DNA of 64,000 nt from Bacteroidia bacterium (GTDB lineage Bacteria > Bacteroidota > Bacteroidia > J057), in contig JAUIGE010000024.1 of NCBI GenBank assembly GCA_030430205.1, forward strand, positions 1-64,000, read 5' to 3'. The first letter of the stretch is position 1; the number at the start of each line of letters is the position of its first letter. The notes under the pieces are model-generated. The model was not told the origin of the DNA and ran no database searches. It worked only from the letters and a program-made list of their open reading frames with translations. Positions 35,904-43,744 of the stretch are shown here, in pieces. A program made the position numbers and the translations under genes.

Positions 35904-37622
35904 ATGAGAAAACGATTGTTTTGGATTGCTGTGGTGGCAGCAGTTTTACTTTTGCCTGCATGCAAAAGCACGAAAAAAGGCAGTACTGCCCAGAATCCCC
36001 AGACCGAGGCCCAGGACTATGCCACGCAAAGGCGACTGGAAGCCTTGTATGTGGAAGCTTGTACATACAAGATGCGGGGTGAATACGAGAAAGCCTCTGA
36101 AGGCTTCCGCGAGGTTCTGAAGGCCGATCCGGCCAACCACGCCGCCATGTTTAACATATCTGAACTAGCCATCGAGCAAAGGAATTTTTCGGAGGCAATC
36201 GAATACGGAAAAGCCGCCCTCAAATTAGATCCGAACAATTTCTGGTACTACCAAAACCTCTCTCAGGCCTATCAGGACAAAGGGGACTTTGAAAATGCAA
36301 TCCTGGTGCAGGAGCGTCTGCTGAAAAAATTTCCAGACAATAGCGATGCCTCTTTACAATTGGCGAGGCTGTATAGCCGTGCACAAAAATATGAGCAGGC
36401 TATCGATCAGTTGAATTCCCTGGAAGAAAAACTGGGCCCTGGCCCTGAAATCCTCACCGAGAAACTCCGCCTCTACCTGCGCACAGGGCGCCAAAATGAG
36501 TCACTGCAAGTCATCGATCAGTTGATCGAGCTGGATCCTGAAAACGAGCGCTATCTCGAGCTTCAATATGAGACCATGCTTGCCATTGGCAAAAAGGAAG
36601 AAGCCGTGCGACTTTTGGAAAAGATGCTGGAAAAGAACCCCAGCAGCGGTTTTGCCCTGCTCAATCTGGCAGAATACTATAAAGATCAGGATCAGTTCGA
36701 AAAATCTGATGCATACCTGTTGAAAGCTTTTCAGCAGCATTCTGTCAGGGTGGAGGATAAAATCCGCATCGCACGAGGGCTTCTGGGATATACTGAGCGG
36801 GAGCCGGAAGTAATGCCCCGCGTGAAAAAATTGATTGCCATTCTTGAGCAGGTACATCCTGGCAGTGGACAGGTCTATGCCCTGAAAGGAGACTTATTTA
36901 CGGTGGAGGAAAAGCCGGATTCTGCGCGCATGAGCTACCGCAAAGCCCTGGACCTGGACGGTTCCAACCAAAACCTTTGGATGAACCTCGTCCTGAGCGA
37001 TTTCCAGGCTGGCAACAACCAGCAGCTGTATGAAGATGCACAGGAAGCATTGGAGTTTTATCCCAATCAGGCAGAATTTCTCTATTTCTTTGGAACCGCC
37101 TGTCAGGCCCTGAATAAGACCGACAGGGCTATCTACGCTTTTGAAAAAATCAAAAAAACCGGTAGTCGCAATACAGAATTTCTTTCCCAGGCTTTGCTGG
37201 GGTTGGGTTCTATCTACCACGATCAGGGAGATTATGTGAATTCAGACGAAAACTTCCAGGCTGCCCTGGAGCTGGATCCTGATAATCCGAATGCCCTGAA
37301 CAACTACGCCTGGTTTTTGGCAATCAGAGCTGACAAGCTGGATAAGGCTGAGGAAATGATTTCCAAAGCAGTTAGACTACAGCCTGACCAGGCATCGTTT
37401 GAAGATACATACGGCTGGGTGCTTTACCAGCAGGGCAAATACGAAGCAGCCGCAGGCTGGCTGGAAAAAGCCCTCAAAAAGAGCAATGAAGCCGATTTAC
37501 ACGAGCACTACGGGGACATCTTGTATAAAATGGGGAATAAGGAACGCGCCCGCGAATCCTGGCAAAAAGCCATTGATCTGGGGGCTACATTTCAACTCAG
37601 TGAAAAAACAAAACAACCATGA
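35904..37622 (+). CDS. TPR lipoprotein of a conserved envelope operon
   Basis: The 572-residue protein has a signal peptide with lipobox LLLPAC (Cys20), so it is lipid-anchored in the envelope. The rest is a solenoid of about twelve tetratricopeptide repeats; clear examples are YEKASEGFREVLKADPANHA, FSEAIEYGKAALKLDPNN and YVNSDENFQAALELDPDNPN. TPRs bind proteins, so it is probably a scaffold. The TGA overlaps the ATG of the DUF4292 gene by 4 bp, and the EnvC-like gene overlaps that gene in turn. The order TPR, DUF4292, M23-like is kept in Bacteroidota and suggests a shared task in outer-membrane or wall assembly. Confidence 0.88.
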   Translation: MRKRLFWIAVVAAVLLLPACKSTKKGSTAQNPQTEAQDYATQRRLEALYVEACTYKMRGEYEKASEGFREVLKADPANHAAMFNISELAIEQRNFSEAIEYGKAALKLDPNNFWYYQNLSQAYQDKGDFENAILVQERLLKKFPDNSDASLQLARLYSRAQKYEQAIDQLNSLEEKLGPGPEILTEKLRLYLRTGRQNESLQVIDQLIELDPENERYLELQYETMLAIGKKEEAVRLLEKMLEKNPSSGFALLNLAEYYKDQDQFEKSDAYLLKAFQQHSVRVEDKIRIARGLLGYTEREPEVMPRVKKLIAILEQVHPGSGQVYALKGDLFTVEEKPDSARMSYRKALDLDGSNQNLWMNLVLSDFQAGNNQQLYEDAQEALEFYPNQAEFLYFFGTACQALNKTDRAIYAFEKIKKTGSRNTEFLSQALLGLGSIYHDQGDYVNSDENFQAALELDPDNPNALNNYAWFLAIRADKLDKAEEMISKAVRLQPDQASFEDTYGWVLYQQGKYEAAAGWLEKALKKSNEADLHEHYGDILYKMGNKERARESWQKAIDLGATFQLSEKTKQP

Positions 37623-38389
37623 AAACAAGATTAAGCCTCCTCGTCCTGAGCCTTTCGCTCACGCTTCTCCTCTTTTCTCCTGCCTGTAAATCCCTGAAGG
37701 AAGTAGGCAAAAGTGGAAAGGCCGTTGCTACGCTCAACAAAACAAAAGCTAACAACCTGAAATTCACCACCCTCAGAATGAATGGAAGGGGCAAGGCCCA
37801 ATTTCCCGGACAAGATATGTCTCTGGGCATAAGCTATAAAATCGAAATAGAGGCTCAGAAACAAATCCGTATTCGGATCAGCAAATTGGGGCTGGAGGGC
37901 GCCCGCATCCTGATCACACGGGATTCTATCTATGTGCTGGATCGCCTGAATAAGCGTGCCTATTGTTCCAACCTGGAGATGGCCAAAAGTTATACAGGTT
38001 TTGATGCAAATTTCGAATTGTTACAAGCCATGCTGGTAGGAGATTTTTTTCCCATTCCTCAAAACCTGGAGCGCTTGCCGGATAAGAAAAATCCTTTGGC
38101 TTACAAAGGCAGCGAAGGCGGAACCGATTTTGTGTACAAAATTTCTTCGGATTTGTTAAAAATGGTGGGAATGGAAGCCAAAAACCTGGAACAGAACCTG
38201 AATACCCAACTTATCTATAGCGAATTCAGCGATGAAGCGGGGCAAAAATTTGCCTCAGAAGGCGAGGTGAATGTTTTTTCTCCACAGGCTGCTTCTTTTA
38301 GCTTCAAGCACAGCAAAGTGGAAATTGACCCTGACAATATCTCCTTTGCGTTCAAAATTCCAGACAATTATGAAATTGTGGCGAATTGA
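37619..38389 (+). CDS. DUF4292 family lipoprotein
   Basis: The 256-residue protein carries a signal peptide with lipobox LFSPAC (Cys23) and then the DUF4292 domain: TLRMNGRGKAQFPGQDMSLG, IRIRISKLGLEGARILITRD and LLQAMLVGDFFPI. The fold of related proteins is LolB/LppX-like, half a beta barrel, which suggests carrying lipid or lipoprotein between membranes; this is inference from the family. The start overlaps the TPR gene by 4 bp and the end overlaps the EnvC-like gene by 20 bp. Confidence 0.88.
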   Translation: MKTRLSLLVLSLSLTLLLFSPACKSLKEVGKSGKAVATLNKTKANNLKFTTLRMNGRGKAQFPGQDMSLGISYKIEIEAQKQIRIRISKLGLEGARILITRDSIYVLDRLNKRAYCSNLEMAKSYTGFDANFELLQAMLVGDFFPIPQNLERLPDKKNPLAYKGSEGGTDFVYKISSDLLKMVGMEAKNLEQNLNTQLIYSEFSDEAGQKFASEGEVNVFSPQAASFSFKHSKVEIDPDNISFAFKIPDNYEIVAN

Positions 38390-39554
38390 TTTTCGATGCT
38401 TTTTAAGCATCTCTTTGCTCCTTTTACTCGCGCTTCCCGGCTTTTCACAAAGTAAAAGCAGGAAACAGCTCACTGATGAGCGAAAGCGCATAGAGGACCG
38501 CATTCGCCTCAGCAGCCAGCTCCTGGCTGAAACCAGCTACAAACGCGACAAGTCTCTTGTCGAACTCGCCCTGATCAATCAGCAGATCAAAGATCGCGAA
38601 AGCCTGATCAGCAGCATTAACCAGGAAATCGCTGCCATCAATGAACGAATCACAGAGCTCGATCAGATCATCTGTGCGATGGAAGAAGACATCGAGCAGG
38701 TAAAGGAAGATTATGCCCATACAGCCGCTGTAACCTACAAAAGCATGGAGGATGACAACCTGTTGCTGTCTATTCTCAGTGCGCGCTCAGTGGCGGATGC
38801 CTACTATCGGGCGCAATATTATAAGCAGTTTTCCCGCTACCGGAAAACGCAACTGGAGCGCCTGCAAAAATCGGCACGATTTCTTACCTCAAAAGCAGAA
38901 GAACTCTCGGACAACATCCGTGACAGAGAAAAGTTGCTTTCCGAAAAACGCGAGGAACTCGCAAAGCTCAAATCGACCAAATCGCAGCAAAATGACCTCT
39001 TCTTTACCCTCAAGGCTAAAGAATCTCAATACCGCCAAAACCTCGACAACCAGCGAAAGTCGCTGATGTCACTTATCAAGCGCATAGACAAAAGCTATGG
39101 CGTAGCCGCTGCTGCAACCACGCCCAACAATACCACAGGGCGATCATTTGCCCAGCAGAGAGGCAGCCTTTTGTGGCCGATCCGTTCGGGCCAGGGCATC
39201 GTTGTAGGGAAATTCGGCATGACCACCGACCCCTTTGGCAACCGCATCTCCAACGATGGCATTTATATCCGCACGCCCAAAGGCGAGCAGACCCGCGCCG
39301 TCTTTCAGGGGAAAGTCAGTGGCGTACAAAAAGTACCACTCTATGGCTATATGGTGATTCTGGAACACGGAATATACCGCACGGTTTACGCCAACCTGAC
39401 CGATGTGCAGGTCAAAAAAGGTGACGAAGTCAGCTCCGGGCAGGTCATCGGTACGGTACGTACCGATAGCCGCACAGACGAGACTGTGCTGAATTTTATG
39501 ATTTATAAGATTCCGAATAAGTTTGAGAATCCGCTGCGCTGGGTGAAGGGTTAG
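38370..39554 (+). CDS. EnvC-like murein hydrolase activator (M23 fold)
   Basis: The start is set at 38370 (MKLWRIDFRCFLSISLLLLL, a signal peptide) and not at 38271 inside the DUF4292 gene. The 394-residue protein has a long coiled coil (about residues 30-245), then a LytM/M23 domain. The zinc ligands of active LytM enzymes are not kept: the first site reads GNRISNDGIYIRTP where HxxxD is expected, and the second reads VILEHGIYRTVYANL with Asn in place of the last His. A non-catalytic LytM with a coiled coil is the design of EnvC, which activates amidases at division. It converges with the next gene, sharing the bases ttag for both stop codons. Confidence 0.87.
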   Translation: MKLWRIDFRCFLSISLLLLLALPGFSQSKSRKQLTDERKRIEDRIRLSSQLLAETSYKRDKSLVELALINQQIKDRESLISSINQEIAAINERITELDQIICAMEEDIEQVKEDYAHTAAVTYKSMEDDNLLLSILSARSVADAYYRAQYYKQFSRYRKTQLERLQKSARFLTSKAEELSDNIRDREKLLSEKREELAKLKSTKSQQNDLFFTLKAKESQYRQNLDNQRKSLMSLIKRIDKSYGVAAAATTPNNTTGRSFAQQRGSLLWPIRSGQGIVVGKFGMTTDPFGNRISNDGIYIRTPKGEQTRAVFQGKVSGVQKVPLYGYMVILEHGIYRTVYANLTDVQVKKGDEVSSGQVIGTVRTDSRTDETVLNFMIYKIPNKFENPLRWVKG

Positions 39555-40279
39555 TTAGCCCGCCTCAAAAAAGCCTGCACAGCCTCTTCCTCAGCCCCCC
39601 AAAAAGCTGCTTTTTCTCCATCAAAAACCACTTTTCCTCCCTGCAACATGACCACCTGCGTGGCGATTTTCCGCACGCTGATCAGATCGTGCGTCACGAT
39701 CACGGAAGTCTGGTCCTGGCTGTCTGAAAGCTCAAATATGAGCTCATCCACTGCGCCTGCGCTCACAGGGTCAAGCCCTGTGGTAGGTTCGTCATAAAAG
39801 ACGTAACGAGGCTGATGGATGATGGCGCGGGCGATGCCTACGCGCTTCTGCATCCCGCCGGAAAGCTCGGCGGGGCTTTTGTCCATGATGTCGGGCGAAA
39901 GTCGTACCCTTTCGAGGGAGGCTGCGACCTGCTCGCGGATGGCATTTTTTGTCATTTTGCCCTCCTCCAAAAAGCGGAGACCAACATTTTCCCAAATGGG
40001 AATCGAATCAAAAAGCGCTGCTCCCTGGAATACCAGGCCGATCCGCTGCATGAGTGCATGCCATTCCTTGTGTCCAAAGTTGCTTGTTGCAACACCATCA
40101 AAAATCACTTCTCCCCTATCCTGCTTTAGCAACCCCAAAATGATTTTGAGCAAAACAGATTTGCCCGTTCCGCTGGGGCCTACTATGCAACAGCGCGATC
40201 CCCTGGGGATTTCCAGTGAAATGCCCCGGAGGATTTCTTCTTTGCCGAAGCTTTTGTGGATTTGAGTGAGTTTCAGCAT
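39551..40279 (-). CDS. MlaF-like ABC transporter ATPase
   Basis: The 242-residue protein is an ABC ATPase with every motif: Walker A GPSGTGKS, Q-loop FQGAALFDS, signature LSGGMQKRVGIARA, Walker B YVFYDEPTTGLDP and H-loop VTHD. The signature GGMQKRV and the phrase GAALFDSIPIWENV are typical of MlaF-type ATPases that power retrograde phospholipid transport. The usual neighbours, an MlaE permease and MCE protein, are not adjacent: upstream there is only 390 bp of repeats. It may work with a permease encoded elsewhere. It overlaps the EnvC-like gene's stop by 4 bp. Confidence 0.88.
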   Translation of the reverse strand: MLKLTQIHKSFGKEEILRGISLEIPRGSRCCIVGPSGTGKSVLLKIILGLLKQDRGEVIFDGVATSNFGHKEWHALMQRIGLVFQGAALFDSIPIWENVGLRFLEEGKMTKNAIREQVAASLERVRLSPDIMDKSPAELSGGMQKRVGIARAIIHQPRYVFYDEPTTGLDPVSAGAVDELIFELSDSQDQTSVIVTHDLISVRKIATQVVMLQGGKVVFDGEKAAFWGAEEEAVQAFLRRAN

Positions 40280-40353
40280 CTGAAATGATTTTTAGACGCA
40301 GATAACGCAGTTTTTTAGGGTGAAGAGGGTATGCATTTTTTATCTATGTTTTT

Positions 40354-40433
40354 GACAGGATTACAGGATTTTCAGGATTAACAGGATGCCTTTTGTTTTT
40401 CTTGTAAATCCTGAAAATCATGTTTATCCTGTC
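40354..40433. repeat. Dispersed hairpin repeat, family 1, locus 3
   Basis: gacaggattacaggattttc opens the left arm, and ctgaaaatcatgtttatcct in the right arm is its near complement. Sequence and length closely match 141-222, including the shared ggatgcc(a)tttgt junction. It is part of the 390-bp gene-free gap 40280-40669. Confidence 0.85.
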
Positions 40434-40472
40434 AAGATCTTCTCTTCAGGATGACTAAGGAATAGCGATAAA

Positions 40473-40640
40473 ATAAATCATCAGTTTGTTTCAGGTAGTT
40501 TGTCATTTCGACGAGGCTTTGCGAGGAGAAATCTCCTGAACTCATTTATAAAAGCCTGACTATCAATAACTCAGGAGATTTCTCCTCGAAGACTCGTCGA
40601 AATGACACCTCCTGGCGCAAAATGAAACTGATAGTTTATT
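40473..40640. repeat. Large inverted repeat (tcatttcgacgag family)
   Basis: Left arm 40501-40539 (tgtcatttcgacgag, then cgaggagaaatctcctga) pairs with right arm 40571-40607. The arms match except for a small internal difference (gctttg against tctt). Weaker pairing continues outward (aataaa-tcatcagttt against aaactgatagtttatt) to about 40473 and 40640. The core resembles a short repeat I know from many Bacteroidota intergenic regions. No transposase ORF is present. Confidence 0.75.
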
Positions 40641-40669
40641 TCGTCACCGTTCCTAAATAAGCAAAATGT

Positions 40670-41572
40670 CTAGTGGGATGGAAATTTTGTGTAAGCCGTG
40701 TCAATTTCTTCTGCCAAACAAAATACCGCTCGCTTCACCAGCTCAGGCCTAGTCCAGATGGTAAAATGATTTTCTCCCGCCAACCGCAGGCTGGTGAAAT
40801 TGGCATTGACCAATTGCTGCTCGGCGAAATCGGCGTGGCCTTCTGCCACGAGCATATCGGCATCGCCTTGCATGATATAACAGCTTGCCTGTATGTTTTT
40901 CCAGAGGGGTTTCATGAATTCCAGCTCGCCTTTAAGAGGCAGAATCTCCCGATTGCAGACATCCATGTCTGGTGGCAGGAGCCATCGCAGGGCCTTGCTG
41001 CGCAAGGGATAGAGGATCGCGGGCCGCGACTCCAGTTTGGGATCTGTGAGCCCGGCCACAGAAACGACGCCATCCACCCATTGGGGATAGTCCATCGCCA
41101 GGCGAAAGACGATGGGGCCGCCCATGGAGTGGCCCACGAGGATGCGCGGACGCGCAGGATCGAGCTTTTGCAGCAGGGGAAGGATGGCTTCTGCCTGCTT
41201 GTGCAGAGAAGACTCGGGCTGACCAGCCTCTGTCCTGCCATAACCCAGTCGGTCTACTGAATAAAGAGAAGCCTGATTACGAAGAAGGCTATCAGCAAAA
41301 AAATTGAGAAATGCATCCCAACTTCCCGGTGAGCCGTGTACAAAAACAAGCTGTAGTCCCCCGGAACGCTCCAGGGCTTTATAATGTAAACGATAGCCAT
41401 TTTCTTCTACAAAATGAGAGCTGGGCGCTTCCATCTGCAATTCTTCAAAGTATTTCGCTACTTCTGCATCATCCTTTTGCATATTCAGGAAGAAACGAAA
41501 TACGACCCAAAGAATAAGGAGAAGCAGCAGGGCTATTCTGAAGAAATATGTAAAAAAACGCTTAAGTTTCAT
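40670..41572 (-). CDS. Alpha/beta hydrolase, membrane-anchored
   Basis: The 300-residue protein has an N-terminal membrane segment (about residues 11-29) and an alpha/beta hydrolase domain. VFVHGSPGSW gives the oxyanion region, GHSMGG holds the nucleophile Ser149, the acid is in MQGDADMLV (about 235) and the base in GENHFTIW (about 268). The triad is complete, so it is likely an active esterase or lipase-like enzyme on the outer face of the inner membrane. The substrate cannot be told from the sequence. Confidence 0.88.
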   Translation of the reverse strand: MKLKRFFTYFFRIALLLLLILWVVFRFFLNMQKDDAEVAKYFEELQMEAPSSHFVEENGYRLHYKALERSGGLQLVFVHGSPGSWDAFLNFFADSLLRNQASLYSVDRLGYGRTEAGQPESSLHKQAEAILPLLQKLDPARPRILVGHSMGGPIVFRLAMDYPQWVDGVVSVAGLTDPKLESRPAILYPLRSKALRWLLPPDMDVCNREILPLKGELEFMKPLWKNIQASCYIMQGDADMLVAEGHADFAEQQLVNANFTSLRLAGENHFTIWTRPELVKRAVFCLAEEIDTAYTKFPSH

Positions 41573-41759
41573 TCCGGGAGATTTTATTCGGCTGTATTAT
41601 TCTTAATTTTGTGAGAACAAGCTATTCAGTTGGGAACCACATCTTAGGCGTTTTGTTCTTGAAATAAGCATTTGGGGTATTTAGAAATGTAAGATTGACC
41701 AGAAACATGCATCAATGGATGCATCCGAAAGTGCTTTATTTGACCTAAGAAGAAGTTCC

Positions 41760-43640
41760 ATGAATCCAAAATCCATTTTAATTGCCCTTTTCCTGTTAGC
41801 AATAAGTTGCAACTTGCTGCAAGCTAGCATTTTCCCTATTCCCCTGTCTCAACGAATCTCCGAATCCAGCCAAATCGTTTTGGCAAGTTTGGAGAGCCAG
41901 CATGCTTTTCGCAGTGAAGCGGATCAGCAAATCTACACCCTGAATGTCCTCCATATCACTGCATACCTCAAAGGTATGCGAGGAGAGGAGCGCCTGGGTC
42001 TCATTTCCATTGGCGGAAACCTGGAAGATGAAGGTCAAATCACTTATCCCAGTGTGCGGCTGCAAAAAGGAAAGCAATATGCTTTGTTTCTGGAGCCGGA
42101 TCCTTTGGGTCATAGCCATCCGGCTTTCCCTGAATTGCTCCAATTAAGGGCATACGCCAGCGTGCAGGGGGCCTTGCCCCTGGAGGGTGGTTTTTACCAG
42201 GACCTGCTGTATGATGCTTTTGCGGAAAGGTATTTGCTGCAAAAAGTGTTTGAAAAAACAGGAGAAGCGCCCTTGCGAGCTGATGGAAAAGCTTATCAGC
42301 TTCAGGCTTATACCAGCTCAACCTCTGCGAGCCGCATGCTCGCCATCAGTTCGGTCAGCTCCGTCTCTGCCACAGGCATAGCGGCTGGTACGATAGACGC
42401 AGGCCGCGTCCTGAGCATCCAGGGAATGGGTTTTGACCCCTTTCTGATAGGTGCTACGGGAAGTTCTGTGGAATTTTCCAGTGCATGGGACGGAGGAATT
42501 TCATTCATTGGACTGGATGATAAAGACACAGACATCCTGCTGTGGTCCGACACAGAAATCCGTGTCAAGATTCCCGGCGACGCCGGTACGGGGCTTGTAC
42601 GGCTCAATATCTTTGCCAACGGCAGTGTCACCCACCCCATCACAGTAGATTGGGCTGTCATCCCCAAATACAGCATCCACCAAAGCTGGACCGATACCAT
42701 GCGCCAAAGGCTTGAACTGGTCAAGGCAGGCAGCGTCAACAACGATGGCTATGCCTTTCAATTTGACAATACCTACTGGACCAACTTACCAGCGGTCAAC
42801 GCTTTTCTGAACGCTGTACAGACCTGGCGCTGCAATACCTTTATCAACCTGAGTTTTGAGACCTCCCCTAATAATGCTGTTTATGTAAGCGGCAGCGGCA
42901 GCCAGGTACGTTTTGCCAGTTCTGCGACCCTGGGAGCAGGCGTATTGGCGCAGGCTCACTTGCGCTTTCGCAATACCTTCAGCGCCTTGCTTCCCTCCTG
43001 TATTCAACAGAATACCCTCTGGTATGTCACTGACATGGACATTTTATTTGTGGACAATCCGGCACCTTTTAGCTGGAATTTTGGTCCCAACCCTACGCCT
43101 GCCAATAGCTACGACTTTGAATCTGTAGCGCTGAAGATGGTAGGCCTCGCCAGTGGCCTGGGCTACATCAACCAAAGCGGCACCGCTTTGTATTTCAGCC
43201 TGCCTGATGGGCAGGACATCCGCAACCTCAGCGCCAACGAGATCGTGGCGGGAACCCACAAGGTGACGCATAGCGTCACGGTCACTGCATGCAAAACCCA
43301 ACTGGCCGGTAACGGCCTGATGGTCGCCATCCCAGGCGCTCAGGATTGTGTGCTGGATCTCTATCCGCCAGTTGGCGGACCAGATAGCTGGGTTGAAAAA
43401 CCCTTTGTTCTCCAACTGGATAAAACAAAAAATCAACTCCTTGTTGAATGGAAATCCCGGAGCATTAGCTCCCTTGGGTTGACCCTGCTTGACTTGCAGG
43501 GCAGGCGGGTCTTTCAGGAAGCATGGATACAGGAAGGAGAAGGCATCAGGGGATTGGATATATCAGGCCTGGCTGAGGGGATTTATGTTTTCCGCCTTGT
43601 TGCAGGAGAAGATTCCTGGCATGGGAAGTTTTTTAGGTAA
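41760..43640 (+). CDS. T9SS type A protein with TIG domain and degenerate matrixin-like domain
   Basis: The start at 41760 (MNPKSILIALFLLAISCNLL) gives a signal peptide; the ATG at 41715 adds 15 non-signal residues. After an N-terminal domain, residues about 195-305 form an IPT/TIG domain (AGTIDAGRVLSIQGMGFDP). Residues about 305-510 align with the secreted matrixin-like metalloproteases of this phylum: VQTWRCNTFINLSF, then DMDILFV...WNFGP and YDFESVAL. Where those enzymes have HELGHxxxLGH, this one has KMVGLASGLGY from Lys459: all three zinc His and the catalytic Glu are lost. The end is a type A sorting domain (LTLLDLQGRRVFQ, GIYVFRLV). It is probably a binding protein derived from a protease. 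A TAATTTTG -7-like element is at 41604. Confidence 0.8.
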   Translation: MNPKSILIALFLLAISCNLLQASIFPIPLSQRISESSQIVLASLESQHAFRSEADQQIYTLNVLHITAYLKGMRGEERLGLISIGGNLEDEGQITYPSVRLQKGKQYALFLEPDPLGHSHPAFPELLQLRAYASVQGALPLEGGFYQDLLYDAFAERYLLQKVFEKTGEAPLRADGKAYQLQAYTSSTSASRMLAISSVSSVSATGIAAGTIDAGRVLSIQGMGFDPFLIGATGSSVEFSSAWDGGISFIGLDDKDTDILLWSDTEIRVKIPGDAGTGLVRLNIFANGSVTHPITVDWAVIPKYSIHQSWTDTMRQRLELVKAGSVNNDGYAFQFDNTYWTNLPAVNAFLNAVQTWRCNTFINLSFETSPNNAVYVSGSGSQVRFASSATLGAGVLAQAHLRFRNTFSALLPSCIQQNTLWYVTDMDILFVDNPAPFSWNFGPNPTPANSYDFESVALKMVGLASGLGYINQSGTALYFSLPDGQDIRNLSANEIVAGTHKVTHSVTVTACKTQLAGNGLMVAIPGAQDCVLDLYPPVGGPDSWVEKPFVLQLDKTKNQLLVEWKSRSISSLGLTLLDLQGRRVFQEAWIQEGEGIRGLDISGLAEGIYVFRLVAGEDSWHGKFFR

Positions 43641-43727
43641 AGTATGCAGTTGGCAGTTGGCAGTTGGCAGTATGCAGTATGCAGTTGGCAGTATGCAGTT
43701 GGATTCATTAACTGCATACTGCCAACT
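43641..43727. repeat. cagttggcagtatg repeats with 18-bp hairpin
   Basis: Tandem units agtatgcagttggcag run from 43641 to 43701. The last unit, agttggcagtatgcagtt (43683-43700), has a perfect 18-nt inverted copy at 43710-43727. It sits between two convergent genes, where the hairpin may terminate transcription. Confidence 0.8.
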
Positions 43728-43744
43728 AACCACTGTGAACTATC

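Noticed and set aside
40280-40669. Insertion sequence
   Set aside because: Inverted repeats are present but there is no transposase frame, even degraded, between them.
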